A stretch of 64,000 nucleotides of DNA, taken from the NCBI GenBank assembly GCA_009712635.1, contig WASS01000020.1:1249208-1313207 (forward strand), read 5' to 3'. The DNA is from Hungatella sp. Its GTDB lineage: Bacteria > Bacillota > Clostridia > Lachnospirales > Lachnospiraceae. The stretch's first letter is position 1. Every line of letters starts with the position of its first letter. A program made the translations under genes and the position numbers. A model generated the notes under the pieces. It was given only the letters and a program-made list of their open reading frames with translations, was not told the origin of the DNA and ran no database searches. Shown piece after piece: positions 16,518-26,178 of the stretch.

Positions 16518-17417
16518 TTAAAACAGCTGATAATCTGCGAACTTATATGCAAACCAGTAGGAGACTGAAATTAAGGTCAGGGAGATCACTGATTTAAACA
16601 AACCTACTGCAGTGGCAACTCCAAACTGAGCTTCTAACATACCAATCCTGTAAACGAACGTATCAATAATATCTCCGCTTGCATACACAGGCGGGCTATA
16701 TAAGTTAAATACCTGGTCGAATCCGGCATTTAATACATTACCAAGACTTAATACCATTAACAGAACAATTACCATTCGCATCCCCGGAAGGGTAATATGC
16801 CATATTTGATTCCATCGGTTTGCTCCGTCAACCTGCGCTGCCTCATATAAGCTTAAATCAATACCTGTGATTGCCGCTAAATACACAATCGTGCCATAAC
16901 CAAAGGATTTCCAGCTTTCCGTAACGATTAACGTTAATGGAAACCATTTATTATCACCTAAAAAGAAGATGGGCTGACCCCCAAATGCTTTTATAATCTG
17001 ATTAATCAATCCGTCGCCTGGAGCAAGTATATCAATAAAAATACCACCTAATACTACCCATGATAAAAAATGCGGCAGATAGATTGCTGTCTGAATGCTT
17101 CTTTTTAAAGCACTGTTTTTCACTTCATTAATAAGAATCGCTACTACGATTGGGATTAAAAGTCCTAATATTATTTTCATGATCGCAATGAAAAGAGTAT
17201 TCCAAAGAACACTTACGAAATTCGGCAGCTGAAACAGATAAATAAAATTATCAAAGCCAATCCATTTCTGTTTCCCAAATAATCCTTTTGCCGGTATAAA
17301 CTTCTGAAATGCAATGATAATTCCTCCCATTGGTAAATAGCTAAAGCACAGCAGCAAGATCATGCTGGGCAAAATCATCAGATGCAATGGCAGTTCCCGC
17401 TTACGTCTATGTTTCAT
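16518..17417 (-). CDS. Carbohydrate ABC permease, LplB/YteP type
   Basis: This 299-aa permease has an N-terminal helix after a short basic segment (MKHRRKRELPLHLMILPS), about six spans in all, and the loop YEAAQVDGANRWNQIWHITLPGM. It is the partner of the LplC-type permease next to it. It follows the binding-protein gene across a hairpin that may lower its expression relative to the lipoprotein. Confidence 0.92.
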   Translation of the reverse strand: MKHRRKRELPLHLMILPSMILLLCFSYLPMGGIIIAFQKFIPAKGLFGKQKWIGFDNFIYLFQLPNFVSVLWNTLFIAIMKIILGLLIPIVVAILINEVKNSALKRSIQTAIYLPHFLSWVVLGGIFIDILAPGDGLINQIIKAFGGQPIFFLGDNKWFPLTLIVTESWKSFGYGTIVYLAAITGIDLSLYEAAQVDGANRWNQIWHITLPGMRMVIVLLMVLSLGNVLNAGFDQVFNLYSPPVYASGDIIDTFVYRIGMLEAQFGVATAVGLFKSVISLTLISVSYWFAYKFADYQLF

Positions 17418-17448
17418 AAACAGACCCCTTTCTTCTATGAATAAAAAT

Positions 17449-17481
17449 GAGAGGATTAGTTTCTGTCAAACCTCTCCTCTC
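17449..17481 (-). terminator. Intercistronic hairpin after the binding-protein gene
   Basis: On the minus strand GAGAGGA pairs with TCCTCTC and a further GGTTT/AAACT segment extends the stem; ATTTTTATT follows. It lies between the abundant lipoprotein gene and the permeases, a common place for partial termination or transcript protection. Confidence 0.65.
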
Positions 17482-17493
17482 ATCAATCATTTT

Positions 17494-19221
17494 CTATTTT
17501 TTAACAGATTGATACCATTCGTTTACTTCCTTTGTCATCTGGGCACCGCCTAACGCATTCCAGTTATCAACGAACTTATCAAACTCATCTACGGGCACAT
17601 CACCCATAATAATCCGCACGAACATCTCAAGCTCCATGGTACGAAGAGAGGACTGTTTATCTACCATAGTAGGCGTAGGCGCACCTACAAATTCTTCTCT
17701 CATGACCTGGCCATTTTCAATATATCCGTTTAAAGCATTGAAAACCCCGTCAGGTCCGTATATCTTTTCCCATCCCCATTGAGTTGTGTCACCGGCATAA
17801 AACGCTTCCAGATTCTTTTGAATAATAGCCGGTTCTCCTTTTAAAATACTCATATCTCCCAGTTTGCGGGCTTTTTGAATTTCATTAAATGCCTCAAGGT
17901 TTTTATTGGTAGGAGCCGGAGTAACCGGTGAGAATTTCCACACACCCGCGCCTTCATTTTCAGCAGGCATATAATAATGATCAAATTCGTTATTTTCGCC
18001 CCAGTTTTTCTCCAGGTGAAGATTAATTAATTTAACCACGGCTTCGGGATTGGCATAATCTTTACGAACGGCATAATACCACTGAGTACGGAATTTCTGG
18101 GGAACTTTGGGTAATTTATCATCGGCAGATACAATGGGATAACCTACCCAGTCAGCCGTCGGATCATTTTGGTAATTACTGATCAGGGGATACATGGGAT
18201 TCCACTGTTCACCAAAGTCGATACCCAGTTTTCCTGCTGCAACCAGTTCTGCCATCTTTGCACCGTCTTTAATTCCGAATTCCGGATCGATTTCCCCTGC
18301 TTGATACATTTCAGACAGTGCGCGTAAGGCATCTTTTGTTTCTGGGAGTACGCTGCCCCATGCCAGAGTACCATCGTCCTTTTTCACCCACATATTGGGA
18401 TAAGAATGATATCCTGCAAAGAAACCTTCTACACCCATGGCTCCGTTATATAAATTTTTTGTAATTGCCATTGCATAAGTATCATTTTTGCCGTTTCCAT
18501 CTGGATCAAGGGTAATGAATGCACTGGCTATTTTCCTTAAATCCTGCATTGTTTTAGGTGGTTCCAGATTAAGTTTATCCAGCCAGTCCTTACGAAGCCA
18601 TAGATACTGGGTGCTTTCAACCGATGCATCTGCATAAGGCACTGCCATTAAACGCCCGTCAAAGGTAGCTGACTCAAGAATACCAGGTCCCTCAGAATTA
18701 TAAACCTCCTTTGTAAGCTTACTGGCATACTGATCATAATAATCTGTCATATCAACTATCATATCTGATTCAGCCAGCTGCTTTAACTGGGTACGGTTTA
18801 CAATCAGTACGTCTGGCAAATCTCCGGAAGCAATTGTAACGTTTAACTTCTGTGTATAAGCATCGTCATTGAGTCCGCCCCTGACACTCCAGGCATAGCT
18901 GATATCAATACCTAAATCCTTTGAATACAAATCCAGCCACCGGTTTTTGTCAATTGTTTCACCCGGAGTTTTTGGCAGTATGTTGTCGTTTAAATCATTA
19001 TCGACCGTTCTGGCAAACGTCATCTTAACAGATGGTTCGTATTTGCCGAATGGATCAGCATCTTCTGCCCCCGCAGAATTGCCTGTTTCAACAACAGAGC
19101 CTGTTTCACCAGTACTGCTTACCGTTGATGATGAAACCCCAGTCTGACTGCTGCAGGCAGTGAGCAGCAGGCCCCCAATCAGTATGGCAGATAAACCAGT
19201 GGGAATAATACGTTTTTCCAT
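17494..19221 (-). CDS. LplA-type extracellular sugar-binding lipoprotein
   Basis: This 575-aa solute-binding protein has a signal peptide ending in the lipobox LLTACSSQ (Cys23) and a Ser/Thr/Gly-rich linker to about residue 60. Large family-1 binding domains follow, with GSVLPETKDALRALSEMYQAGEIDPEFG. ATG 19221 is chosen because AAGGAGGATCTT sits directly before it. It should capture an oligosaccharide, perhaps a plant polysaccharide fragment, and pass it to the two permeases. No hydrolase is nearby to identify the sugar. A TATAAT (19271-19266) with a weak -35 marks the promoter, which the YesMN pair upstream may activate. Confidence 0.92.
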   Translation of the reverse strand: MEKRIIPTGLSAILIGGLLLTACSSQTGVSSSTVSSTGETGSVVETGNSAGAEDADPFGKYEPSVKMTFARTVDNDLNDNILPKTPGETIDKNRWLDLYSKDLGIDISYAWSVRGGLNDDAYTQKLNVTIASGDLPDVLIVNRTQLKQLAESDMIVDMTDYYDQYASKLTKEVYNSEGPGILESATFDGRLMAVPYADASVESTQYLWLRKDWLDKLNLEPPKTMQDLRKIASAFITLDPDGNGKNDTYAMAITKNLYNGAMGVEGFFAGYHSYPNMWVKKDDGTLAWGSVLPETKDALRALSEMYQAGEIDPEFGIKDGAKMAELVAAGKLGIDFGEQWNPMYPLISNYQNDPTADWVGYPIVSADDKLPKVPQKFRTQWYYAVRKDYANPEAVVKLINLHLEKNWGENNEFDHYYMPAENEGAGVWKFSPVTPAPTNKNLEAFNEIQKARKLGDMSILKGEPAIIQKNLEAFYAGDTTQWGWEKIYGPDGVFNALNGYIENGQVMREEFVGAPTPTMVDKQSSLRTMELEMFVRIIMGDVPVDEFDKFVDNWNALGGAQMTKEVNEWYQSVKK

Positions 19222-19369
19222 AAGATCCTCCTTGTTTTTATACTTTATAACCAACTCCTTCTCATATTATACGGGTATTTTTCGTCATTTTCCATAAACA
19301 TCTTTTGATTTTCTTGGCATTTATTTACCATTATCAATTTCTGTCTTATCCTTTATTTACATTTACAGA

Positions 19370-21073
19370 TTATGTATTACTGATCCGTCTTTTTTCTGCA
19401 ATTGATAAATCACGATATTCCTGGGGGGATATTCCCTCTGCTTTTTTAAAGAAGCGGGTAAATGAGGCTGCTGTATCGTACCCCACTTTCTTTGCGATTT
19501 CATATATCTTTTCATTGGGATTTTCAAGTAATTCCTTTGCTTTTCTGATTCTTGAACTCTCGATAAAACTGGAGAGCTTGTGTCCGGTTGTCTGATGATA
19601 AAGCCTGGAAAGGTAGGAGGGATTCAAATAAGTTTTTTCCGACAGACTGGTCAATGATAAATCCTCAGATATATGAGCTTCAATATACCGCTGGACAAAA
19701 TCGATGGTATCATTTGTTCTCTTGCTCTCTTCTTCTTTTTTTAATTCAATCAGCATCTGAGACAATTGGAACAGATGCCTGGCTGCCTCTTTCCAGGTAT
19801 TGTAATTTCCACTATGGTACAGATCATTAATGTGATTGGATTGTGTAAACCTCCCCCTCAGTTGAAACCGGTTGATACAGGAAAGAAAAAAAGTAAGGAT
19901 CGTCTGATAGGCTTCCAAAGCAATTACATTGTCTTTGTCCTGTATCTCCCCAAGTGGGTCCAGCCAGTCTTTCAGGGAATTATAAAAATCCTGCTCCTCA
20001 CCAGTCTCAATAGAATGCTGCAGATTGCTTAAATCCTTCCGGTACAGAAGTCCCTGCAATAACGTAGTGGCATTGTCTGAACTAAATGCAGAAGACTGAA
20101 TAAATGTCTGTTTTTGTTTCCGGAAATCTCTTTCATCAATAATTGTTTCCATGTCATTGCTGACATGATAATTCAGCAAATCAATAAGGGATACATACTT
20201 ATCTGCAATTTCTCCCCAACTACACGGTTTTTCTGCCAAGGCGAAACTGACTGGGGCCTGTAGTCTGTCCCGGCAGGCAGACTGAACGATTTCCAAAGTC
20301 CCTTTTAAAAATACATTCATACTTCCATATGGATTTTCAGAATAAGTTTGTGTCTTTTGTGGTTGTACAAATACTGCAAGTTTTTCATCCTTAAGGGGAA
20401 CCACCAGGCTGTTGATATGAATTGCAAAATACCTGACGATCAGCTGCTTTATGGAATACATGATCTGATTCTTCTCCCAGAAATCCACTGACTTAGGCAA
20501 AATTAATATTTCACCTAAGATTAGCATCACCGGTTCATCTGCGTTTAAATGGATAAAGAGCCGTTCAAATTCTTCCCCATTTATTTTTAACGAACGGTCG
20601 TTATTAAGCAGTGCATAGAAATACTTCTGGCAAAACAAATCCTGGGCAATATTAATCTGATTCTTTGCATTTTGTATTAATTCATTTGTCTGATTTTCAT
20701 CCACTAACTCCTGTATCACGCTTTCAACTGATTTAATAATCTTACCGTATCCTTCTGTCTTCAATATGTATCTCACATTGCTAAACTGAATTGCTTTATA
20801 TGCGTAGTTAAATTCACTATGTCCTGTGAGGAAAATCACACGGCACCATGGCCAGCGTTTTTTTATTTCCTCCAACAGATACAGACCATCTATTTCCGGC
20901 ATATTAATATCAGTCAGTACAATATCCATTCTTGTTCGACCCAGCCACTGAATTGCCTCTTCTCCTGAATAGGCTTTATAAACATCCAGATCCAGATTCT
21001 CCATACTTGAAAAAATATCATATAACCCGTTTACAATGATCTCCTCATCATCAACAATTAAAAGTCGATACAT
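19370..21073 (-). CDS. YesN-type response regulator with AraC output domain
   Basis: This protein has 567 aa. The receiver domain (1-120) has the acidic pair DDEE at the start and the phosphoacceptor Asp in VLTDINMPEIDGL near 54. A long middle region of unclear function follows. A C-terminal AraC domain (about 455-560) carries IEAHISEDLSLTSLSEKTYLNPSYLSRLY-like helices and GYDTAASFTRFFKKAEGISPQEYR. The gene starts one base after the kinase gene ends. It very likely activates the sugar ABC operon directly downstream. Confidence 0.92.
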   Translation of the reverse strand: MYRLLIVDDEEIIVNGLYDIFSSMENLDLDVYKAYSGEEAIQWLGRTRMDIVLTDINMPEIDGLYLLEEIKKRWPWCRVIFLTGHSEFNYAYKAIQFSNVRYILKTEGYGKIIKSVESVIQELVDENQTNELIQNAKNQINIAQDLFCQKYFYALLNNDRSLKINGEEFERLFIHLNADEPVMLILGEILILPKSVDFWEKNQIMYSIKQLIVRYFAIHINSLVVPLKDEKLAVFVQPQKTQTYSENPYGSMNVFLKGTLEIVQSACRDRLQAPVSFALAEKPCSWGEIADKYVSLIDLLNYHVSNDMETIIDERDFRKQKQTFIQSSAFSSDNATTLLQGLLYRKDLSNLQHSIETGEEQDFYNSLKDWLDPLGEIQDKDNVIALEAYQTILTFFLSCINRFQLRGRFTQSNHINDLYHSGNYNTWKEAARHLFQLSQMLIELKKEEESKRTNDTIDFVQRYIEAHISEDLSLTSLSEKTYLNPSYLSRLYHQTTGHKLSSFIESSRIRKAKELLENPNEKIYEIAKKVGYDTAASFTRFFKKAEGISPQEYRDLSIAEKRRISNT

Positions 21074-21074
21074 A

Positions 21075-22817
21075 TTACTCCCTTCTGGGGCCTAAAATCA
21101 GTTCAACCCCAAGTCCTCCCAACGGACTTCTATCTAGTACTACCCCACTGATCTCATCATATTGGAGCTTCAAACGTCTGTTGATATTAATCAATGCCGT
21201 TACTTCTCCATCATCGGGCTGTAATACCAATGTTTTCTGCAGTTTATTAAGTTCCTCATCTGACAGGCTGGTTCCATTATCTTCCACTGTTATATGCAGT
21301 CTCTCCTCCCGTACTTCAAATGAAATGGAGATGATCCGGTCCTTCATTCTTTTTTCCGCCGCATGCTCAAACGCATTCTCAATTAAAGGCTGTATAATGA
21401 GCCGGGGAACGGGATATTGTTCAAATTCCTTTGGGCAGGAACCAAATTCCACCGTCAGATTCTTTGTGAAACGCATGGACAAAATACTGGTGTAAGTACG
21501 TGCGTGTTCAATTTCCTCGTGAAGCGGAATTATATCTGCTGCATTTCTGGTAAGATAGCGGTAGTATTCACCCAAATGATTGGTGAACTCAATTAAATTA
21601 TCATCTCCAGTCTGTGCCATGGTATTAATGATAAAAAAGCTGTTATAAAGGAAATGGGGTTTAATTTGTGCCTGTAGTTGTTTAAGTTCTGCACGCTGAG
21701 TCAGGATTTTCTGTTTATAAGCCTGATCGATCAGCATATTCAGACTGTCAACCATTTTGTTGAATCTGGCGTACAGATAGGCAAATTCTTTTGATTCTAC
21801 GTCATCGGTATTTAAACTAATCTGCAGATTTCCTTTTTCCACCTGTCGGAAGACTTCCACCAGTTTTTTTATTGGTTTGTTTATAAAGCGGTTCATAGTT
21901 AATGCGAAAATTACTATTACCAGAACTGATACCATGATAAATATCCAGATCCAGCTGGTAAAATTACGCATGGGCGTAAAAACCAGATTTTCCGGCAGAT
22001 ATCGGAGCAAAAGCATATTTAAATAGTCAGACCTGGCATACACAGAGTAATAACGGAACGAATCTATTTTTCTAAGGCTGGTCCCGCTTTGAAGAGTGGT
22101 GCCAAAATCCTCCAATATTGAACCGGACTGCAGAATTTTCCCCGTATTGGCCATTGCGATTTCTTTCCCATTGGTTAAATCAATCAAATAGGATCCGCTG
22201 TCCGGATATAGATTAAATTGTTCCAAATCCTCCTTAAATGCCTCCTGATTTAACTCAATTTCTATGACATAGCTGCTGTTTGAGCCTGTTTTATCCGAGG
22301 GATAAACGGTTGTCAGATATAACCGATCTTTGTATCTGATAATCTGAGCACCTGATAAACCGGCAGCATCCTTCGTGCGCTCATAAGCCTTGGCATCCAA
22401 TGGATCAACCCCTCTGGTAGAGGAAACTGTTTTATGAATGGAAAATATATGGGCGCTGACATTCTTGACATAGCTGCTGCTATAAGCAATTGTTATGAGA
22501 CGAGACTGCAGCTGTTTTAAATTACTCACTATTTCATAATCACTCATAATACTATACTGGACTGCGAGACGGTTTAGAGATTCGTCATTTAAGCATGTGT
22601 ACTGTAATATTTTAAGTCGTTCGATTTCCTTTTCCAGCTGGTTTAAGTAAAATTCAATCTGAGCGGTTGATGATTTCGACAGCTCTTCCCGTACTGTACT
22701 GGCTCCCCAGTTACGGATATAGATTCCAAGTATAAAAATGGGTGCTATTACGATTAAAAAAACACTGATTATTTTCTTGAAAAGACTGATATTCAGTTTA
22801 TGAATTAATGAATACAT
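21075..22817 (-). CDS. YesM-type sensor histidine kinase
   Basis: This 580-aa membrane kinase has a first helix at about 15-36, an extracellular sensor region to about 275, and a second helix WIWIFIMVSVLVIVIFALTM. A HAMP domain follows, then the His_kinase motif QIKPHFLYNSF with the phosphorylated His, and an ATPase domain ending near EDNGTSLSDEEL and GGLGVELI. ATG 22817 is chosen because GGGGGGAAGT precedes it. It pairs with the YesN-like regulator and probably senses extracellular sugar, perhaps through the lipoprotein. Confidence 0.92.
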   Translation of the reverse strand: MYSLIHKLNISLFKKIISVFLIVIAPIFILGIYIRNWGASTVREELSKSSTAQIEFYLNQLEKEIERLKILQYTCLNDESLNRLAVQYSIMSDYEIVSNLKQLQSRLITIAYSSSYVKNVSAHIFSIHKTVSSTRGVDPLDAKAYERTKDAAGLSGAQIIRYKDRLYLTTVYPSDKTGSNSSYVIEIELNQEAFKEDLEQFNLYPDSGSYLIDLTNGKEIAMANTGKILQSGSILEDFGTTLQSGTSLRKIDSFRYYSVYARSDYLNMLLLRYLPENLVFTPMRNFTSWIWIFIMVSVLVIVIFALTMNRFINKPIKKLVEVFRQVEKGNLQISLNTDDVESKEFAYLYARFNKMVDSLNMLIDQAYKQKILTQRAELKQLQAQIKPHFLYNSFFIINTMAQTGDDNLIEFTNHLGEYYRYLTRNAADIIPLHEEIEHARTYTSILSMRFTKNLTVEFGSCPKEFEQYPVPRLIIQPLIENAFEHAAEKRMKDRIISISFEVREERLHITVEDNGTSLSDEELNKLQKTLVLQPDDGEVTALININRRLKLQYDEISGVVLDRSPLGGLGVELILGPRRE

Positions 22818-23011
22818 ACTTCCCCCCTGATTTGGTATTACTTGTAATGAGTACATAAGAAATTAAAAGAAGCGGTTAAATACAAAACAATTTATTGCAG
22901 TAAATATCTGTCAGTTAGTAATTATGTATGGGAATTGGCGGTTAGCTTATCTAATTATTTATACTATTTTTTATAACACATATCAAGTAAAACTGATTTA
23001 CAATGCTAAAA

Positions 23012-23040
23012 TAAATAGTGGCGCTCCTTGTGGGAGCGCC
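23012..23040 (-). terminator. Terminator of the 23064-23939 regulator
   Basis: GGCGCTCC and GGAGCGCC form an 8-bp stem around five bases (23020-23040). On the minus strand the following ACTATTTATTTTAG is only moderately T-rich. The rest of the 22818-23011 gap shows no gene. Confidence 0.7.
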
Positions 23041-23063
23041 TAGAAATGTTATATTCCATATCT

Positions 23064-23939
23064 CTATTTTTTCTTCTTTACCGGAATCCAAATTTCACTT
23101 TTATATTTGGGGTTCTCCGTATCCTTACTTTCATTCCATAGAATCTCCGGTCCCTCTACTGCCTCATAACCCGAAGACGGAAACCATTCTGAGTAAATCC
23201 TGCCCCACACAATTTGAAGTGTTTCAGGAAATGGTCCAACTGAGTCAAAAATGGCCCAGGTGCCAGCGTCAACGCTTAACTCATCAAATCCGGTAGTTTC
23301 ACTGCTTGTGGTTGCTACGCCAATATAATGATCAAGTTCTCCACGTTCTTCCATTCTTTCTTCTGAAAAATTTGTTGATGCACTGATGATACCAGTCGGA
23401 TCAATATTGGACAGAGTTTTTAGCCGTTCTATCACTTCAGGTGTCATAAGTTGGTACATTTTTGCGATTTCAGGATTTACACCATTAAAAATAATAGGAA
23501 CTCTTTTCTTAATTCCCACTAATTTAAACGATCCTTTCTCCACTATTCTATAATTCATTTCACATCCTCCATTAATTGATAATTGAAAGGTCATTCTGGG
23601 ATAAGCCTTTCGTTTTGTCTGTTCATCCCTTGCCTCAGAAGGCAGAATACCATGCATGTTTTGAAAAGCGCGGGAGAAAGAATCAGCTGCGTTATAACCG
23701 TATTTCACCGCAACATCAATGATTCTGGAATTCTTATCCTTCAGATCAAGCGCGGCTAATGTTAATCTCCTTCTTCTGACATATTCTGATAAACTGATAC
23801 CTGCCAGAAGTGAAAACATTCGTTTAAAATGATATTCGGAACAATGGGCAATTTTAGCTACCTCAGCATAATCCATTTCTTCCGTTAAGTGTTCTTCCAT
23901 GTATGATAATGCTTCATTCATACTACTGATTGAATCCAT
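23064..23939 (-). CDS. AraC-type regulator with GyrI-like ligand domain
   Basis: This protein has 291 aa. Residues 1-110 carry the AraC double HTH ([52 protein letters not shown]). Residues 135-291 form a GyrI-like domain ([21 protein letters not shown]... to [10 protein letters not shown]). ATG 23939 follows AAAGGAGGTT; the longer frame starts in untranslated sequence. This is the same architecture as the proteins at 5531, 30072 and 31606, though clearly diverged. It stands alone with its own terminator. Confidence 0.88.
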   Translation of the reverse strand: MDSISSMNEALSYMEEHLTEEMDYAEVAKIAHCSEYHFKRMFSLLAGISLSEYVRRRRLTLAALDLKDKNSRIIDVAVKYGYNAADSFSRAFQNMHGILPSEARDEQTKRKAYPRMTFQLSINGGCEMNYRIVEKGSFKLVGIKKRVPIIFNGVNPEIAKMYQLMTPEVIERLKTLSNIDPTGIISASTNFSEERMEERGELDHYIGVATTSSETTGFDELSVDAGTWAIFDSVGPFPETLQIVWGRIYSEWFPSSGYEAVEGPEILWNESKDTENPKYKSEIWIPVKKKK

Positions 23940-24040
23940 AAAACAACCTCCTTTCATCAAACATAATAACATAGGATATATTGAAAGATCCGATAATCCG
24001 TGCATTATTTAGTCGTATCATAAATATTACGTACTAAAAC

Positions 24041-24064
24041 GAAAACCCCCAGCGAACTGAGGGT
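24041..24064 (-). terminator. Terminator of the cupin gene
   Basis: On the minus strand ACCCTCAG and CTGGGGGT pair around TTCG, with one G-T pair, followed by TTTTCG. It lies 40 bases after the cupin stop codon. Confidence 0.8.
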
Positions 24065-24104
24065 CTTTATCTTAGCAGAATTCAGTATATACCTGAAAAA
24101 ATGA

Positions 24105-24452
24105 TCAGACATTTGCGTCTGTCGCAAATGCCTCGGAACCCATTGGAGAAATAGTTACAAAGAGACGTAAGACTTCGCTGCCAATATTGATAACCTGTAA
24201 GCTTTCCTGCCCGTCAACCTGCATTAATTCTCCCACCTGAAGCAGAGTCTCATTGCCATCCGTAACAACTTTTGCATCTCCTTCCATGACCTGCAAAAGA
24301 AGGGTTGATTCCATATGTGTATGCCCTGGCAGTATTTCCCCTTTTGCAATATTCAGAACAAAAGCAATTACATTATCACTTTTATAAAGCATACGCTTTG
24401 CGATTTTTCCCTGAGGCACATGATAATAATCATTGAATATAAACTTGTTCAC
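24105..24452 (-). CDS. Cupin-domain protein
   Basis: This 115-aa single cupin barrel has GHTHMESTLLLQVMEGDAKV (the first metal motif, HxH with a following Glu) and QVGELMQVDGQESLQVIN for the second motif, in which the usual histidine is not clear. The start is GTG at 24452, supported by AAAGGAG 11 bases upstream. Cupins of this size often act as metabolite sensors or small dioxygenase-like enzymes. It diverges from the QueG-like gene. Confidence 0.75.
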   Translation of the reverse strand: MNKFIFNDYYHVPQGKIAKRMLYKSDNVIAFVLNIAKGEILPGHTHMESTLLLQVMEGDAKVVTDGNETLLQVGELMQVDGQESLQVINIGSEVLRLFVTISPMGSEAFATDANV

Positions 24453-24535
24453 AGATAAATTCTCCTTTCATTTATGCTTAAACTCTAATATACCCCCAAT
24501 TGAGTTACCTTACTACTTTAAACATAATCTGGCTC

Positions 24536-24579
24536 TTGACAGTCGTTTAAGCGCCTGATATTATATGTATATACATATA
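24536..24579 (+). promoter_or_regulatory. Promoter with palindromic operator for the QueG-like gene
   Basis: TTGACA (24536-24541), 17 bases, TATTAT (24559-24564). A perfect 18-bp palindrome TATATGTATATACATATA (24562-24579) overlaps the -10 and start site. The same arrangement, with a close copy of the palindrome, precedes the MarR gene at 25673-25715, so this is probably that MarR protein's operator. Confidence 0.75.
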
Positions 24580-24617
24580 TTTTAATCAGCAAAGACAAAA
24601 AAAACCGAGGTATCAAT

Positions 24618-25676
24618 ATGATGAATAAAAAAATTGATTCAGATAATTCCATCGCTAAGCTGATCCAACAAAAAGCACTTGGTTTAGGTTATGAAAAATG
24701 CGGCATTATTCCCGTTGAAATGATGACTGGCTATGAGGAGAAATTTAATGAGCGGACACAAAAAGTACCGGAATCCCAGCCCTTTTATCAAAATCAGCAA
24801 CGTCTTATCCGATTCCAGGAAGATTTTGATTGGGCAAAGTCCATCGTAGTTTTGGTCAAGCGATATTCCAAATACCACATTCCGGAATCATTAAGGGGAC
24901 ACATTGCAAAGCATTATTTAACGGATTCCCGCATAAATGAAAGTACAAAAGAATTTCAAAACAGTACCGCTCTGGAACAATATATGCAAGAGCTGGGTTT
25001 ACGCACTGCGACCAATCGTAAGTTTGGAATAGTGGGAGTGCGCTGGGCTGCATTACAGGCAGGTCTTGGCATGATAAGGCGGAATAACTTTTTTTATACA
25101 GAATCCGGTTCCTGGATCAGCCTGGAAGCATTTTTAACTGATTGTGAAATGGAATTGATTGAAAAACCAAATCTTCCTCCCTGTCCGCCTAATTGCAACC
25201 GCTGTATGAAAGCCTGTTCCACTGCTTCTCTGTCCGATGCTTATACCATGAACCCCCTTCGCTGCATTTCCTTTTTAACAACCTTTGGAGGGCGAAACTT
25301 ACCCAATGAACCTCTGGCTTCTGATTTTGGTGACTGGATTTATGGCTGCGATATGTGCCAGGATGCCTGTCCAATGAATCATAACAAATGGACTGGACAG
25401 AACGAATTTCCTGGGCTTTCAGAACTTGAGCCTTACCTGACTATGGAGCATATTTTAGAAATGGATGAAGACTTTTATCGTCAGAACATTCAGCCTAAAT
25501 TTTTCTACCTGTCACCAGATGAATTATGGAAATGGCAGGTAAATGTATTAAACTTTATGGATAACCGGTATGAAGATCATTTCGCCCCGGCTATTATAAA
25601 GGCTCAGAAAAGCAAATATGAGCAGGTTCGTGAGATGGCAGGCTTAATCTCCACAAAGCATGGACTACACACTTGA
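24618..25676 (+). CDS. QueG-like double 4Fe-4S cluster protein
   Basis: This 352-aa protein resembles epoxyqueuosine reductase QueG in layout. An N-terminal domain comes first, then RWAALQAGLGMIRRNNFFYTE with GSWISLEAFL, then two 4Fe-4S motifs: CPPNCNRCMKAC and YGCDMCQDACPMN. It differs from true QueG in the first cysteine set and probably acts on another substrate, perhaps with a corrinoid. The promoter carries a palindrome shared with the MarR gene that follows, so its expression is likely to be inducible. Confidence 0.75.
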   Translation: MMNKKIDSDNSIAKLIQQKALGLGYEKCGIIPVEMMTGYEEKFNERTQKVPESQPFYQNQQRLIRFQEDFDWAKSIVVLVKRYSKYHIPESLRGHIAKHYLTDSRINESTKEFQNSTALEQYMQELGLRTATNRKFGIVGVRWAALQAGLGMIRRNNFFYTESGSWISLEAFLTDCEMELIEKPNLPPCPPNCNRCMKACSTASLSDAYTMNPLRCISFLTTFGGRNLPNEPLASDFGDWIYGCDMCQDACPMNHNKWTGQNEFPGLSELEPYLTMEHILEMDEDFYRQNIQPKFFYLSPDELWKWQVNVLNFMDNRYEDHFAPAIIKAQKSKYEQVREMAGLISTKHGLHT

Positions 25677-25715
25677 CAAAGTTTCTTTTTTTAACTATCT
25701 TATATGCATATACAT
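25673..25715 (+). promoter_or_regulatory. Promoter with matching operator for the MarR gene
   Basis: TTGACA (25673-25678, overlapping the stop of the previous gene), 17 bases, TATCTT (25696-25701), then TATATGCATATACAT (25701-25715). This matches 14 of the first 15 positions of the palindrome at 24562 and lies at the same place relative to the -10. It suggests autoregulation by the MarR protein. Confidence 0.7.
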
Positions 25716-25734
25716 CTGCATGGGAGAAATAAAA

Positions 25735-26178
25735 ATGGAAGAACAAAACGATCAAAACTTAAATCTGTCGGAATGCGCATGCCGAAGCCTCCGAATGACC
25801 ACCCGGGTAATCACACAGTATTACGATAAAGCCCTACGTGTTTCCGGACTCAAATCCCCTCAATTTTCCCTGTTAAATGACATTTGCTCAAGAGAAAATG
25901 GAATCTCCGTAAATGAACTGGCAAATCAGGCAATGATGGATCAGACAACGGTGACAAGAAATGTGGAAATTCTGCGCAAAAAAGGATACGTTGATGTTAA
26001 TACGGAGGACGGCGATTCCAGAAAAAAGTGTATTACAGTCAGTGAAACAGGGAAGGAAAAACTTGCACTTGCCATGCCCCATTGGCAGGAGGCACAATCC
26101 AAGTTAGAGCAGATTGTGGGGAAGGAGCAGTATGTTGAACTTCTGAAAACACTTTCCGTCTTAAGGAGTATTAATTAA
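25735..26178 (+). CDS. MarR family regulator of the QueG-like unit
   Basis: This 147-aa winged-helix protein has the HTH SVNELANQAMMDQTTVTRNVEILRKKGYV and the wing NTEDGDSRKKCITVSETG. ATG 25735 is chosen because GGGAG lies nine bases upstream; the longer frame from 25660 would start inside the promoter. It follows the QueG-like gene and has its own promoter with the same operator-like sequence. Its last 18 bases overlap the end of the convergent membrane-protein gene. Confidence 0.88.
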   Translation: MEEQNDQNLNLSECACRSLRMTTRVITQYYDKALRVSGLKSPQFSLLNDICSRENGISVNELANQAMMDQTTVTRNVEILRKKGYVDVNTEDGDSRKKCITVSETGKEKLALAMPHWQEAQSKLEQIVGKEQYVELLKTLSVLRSIN

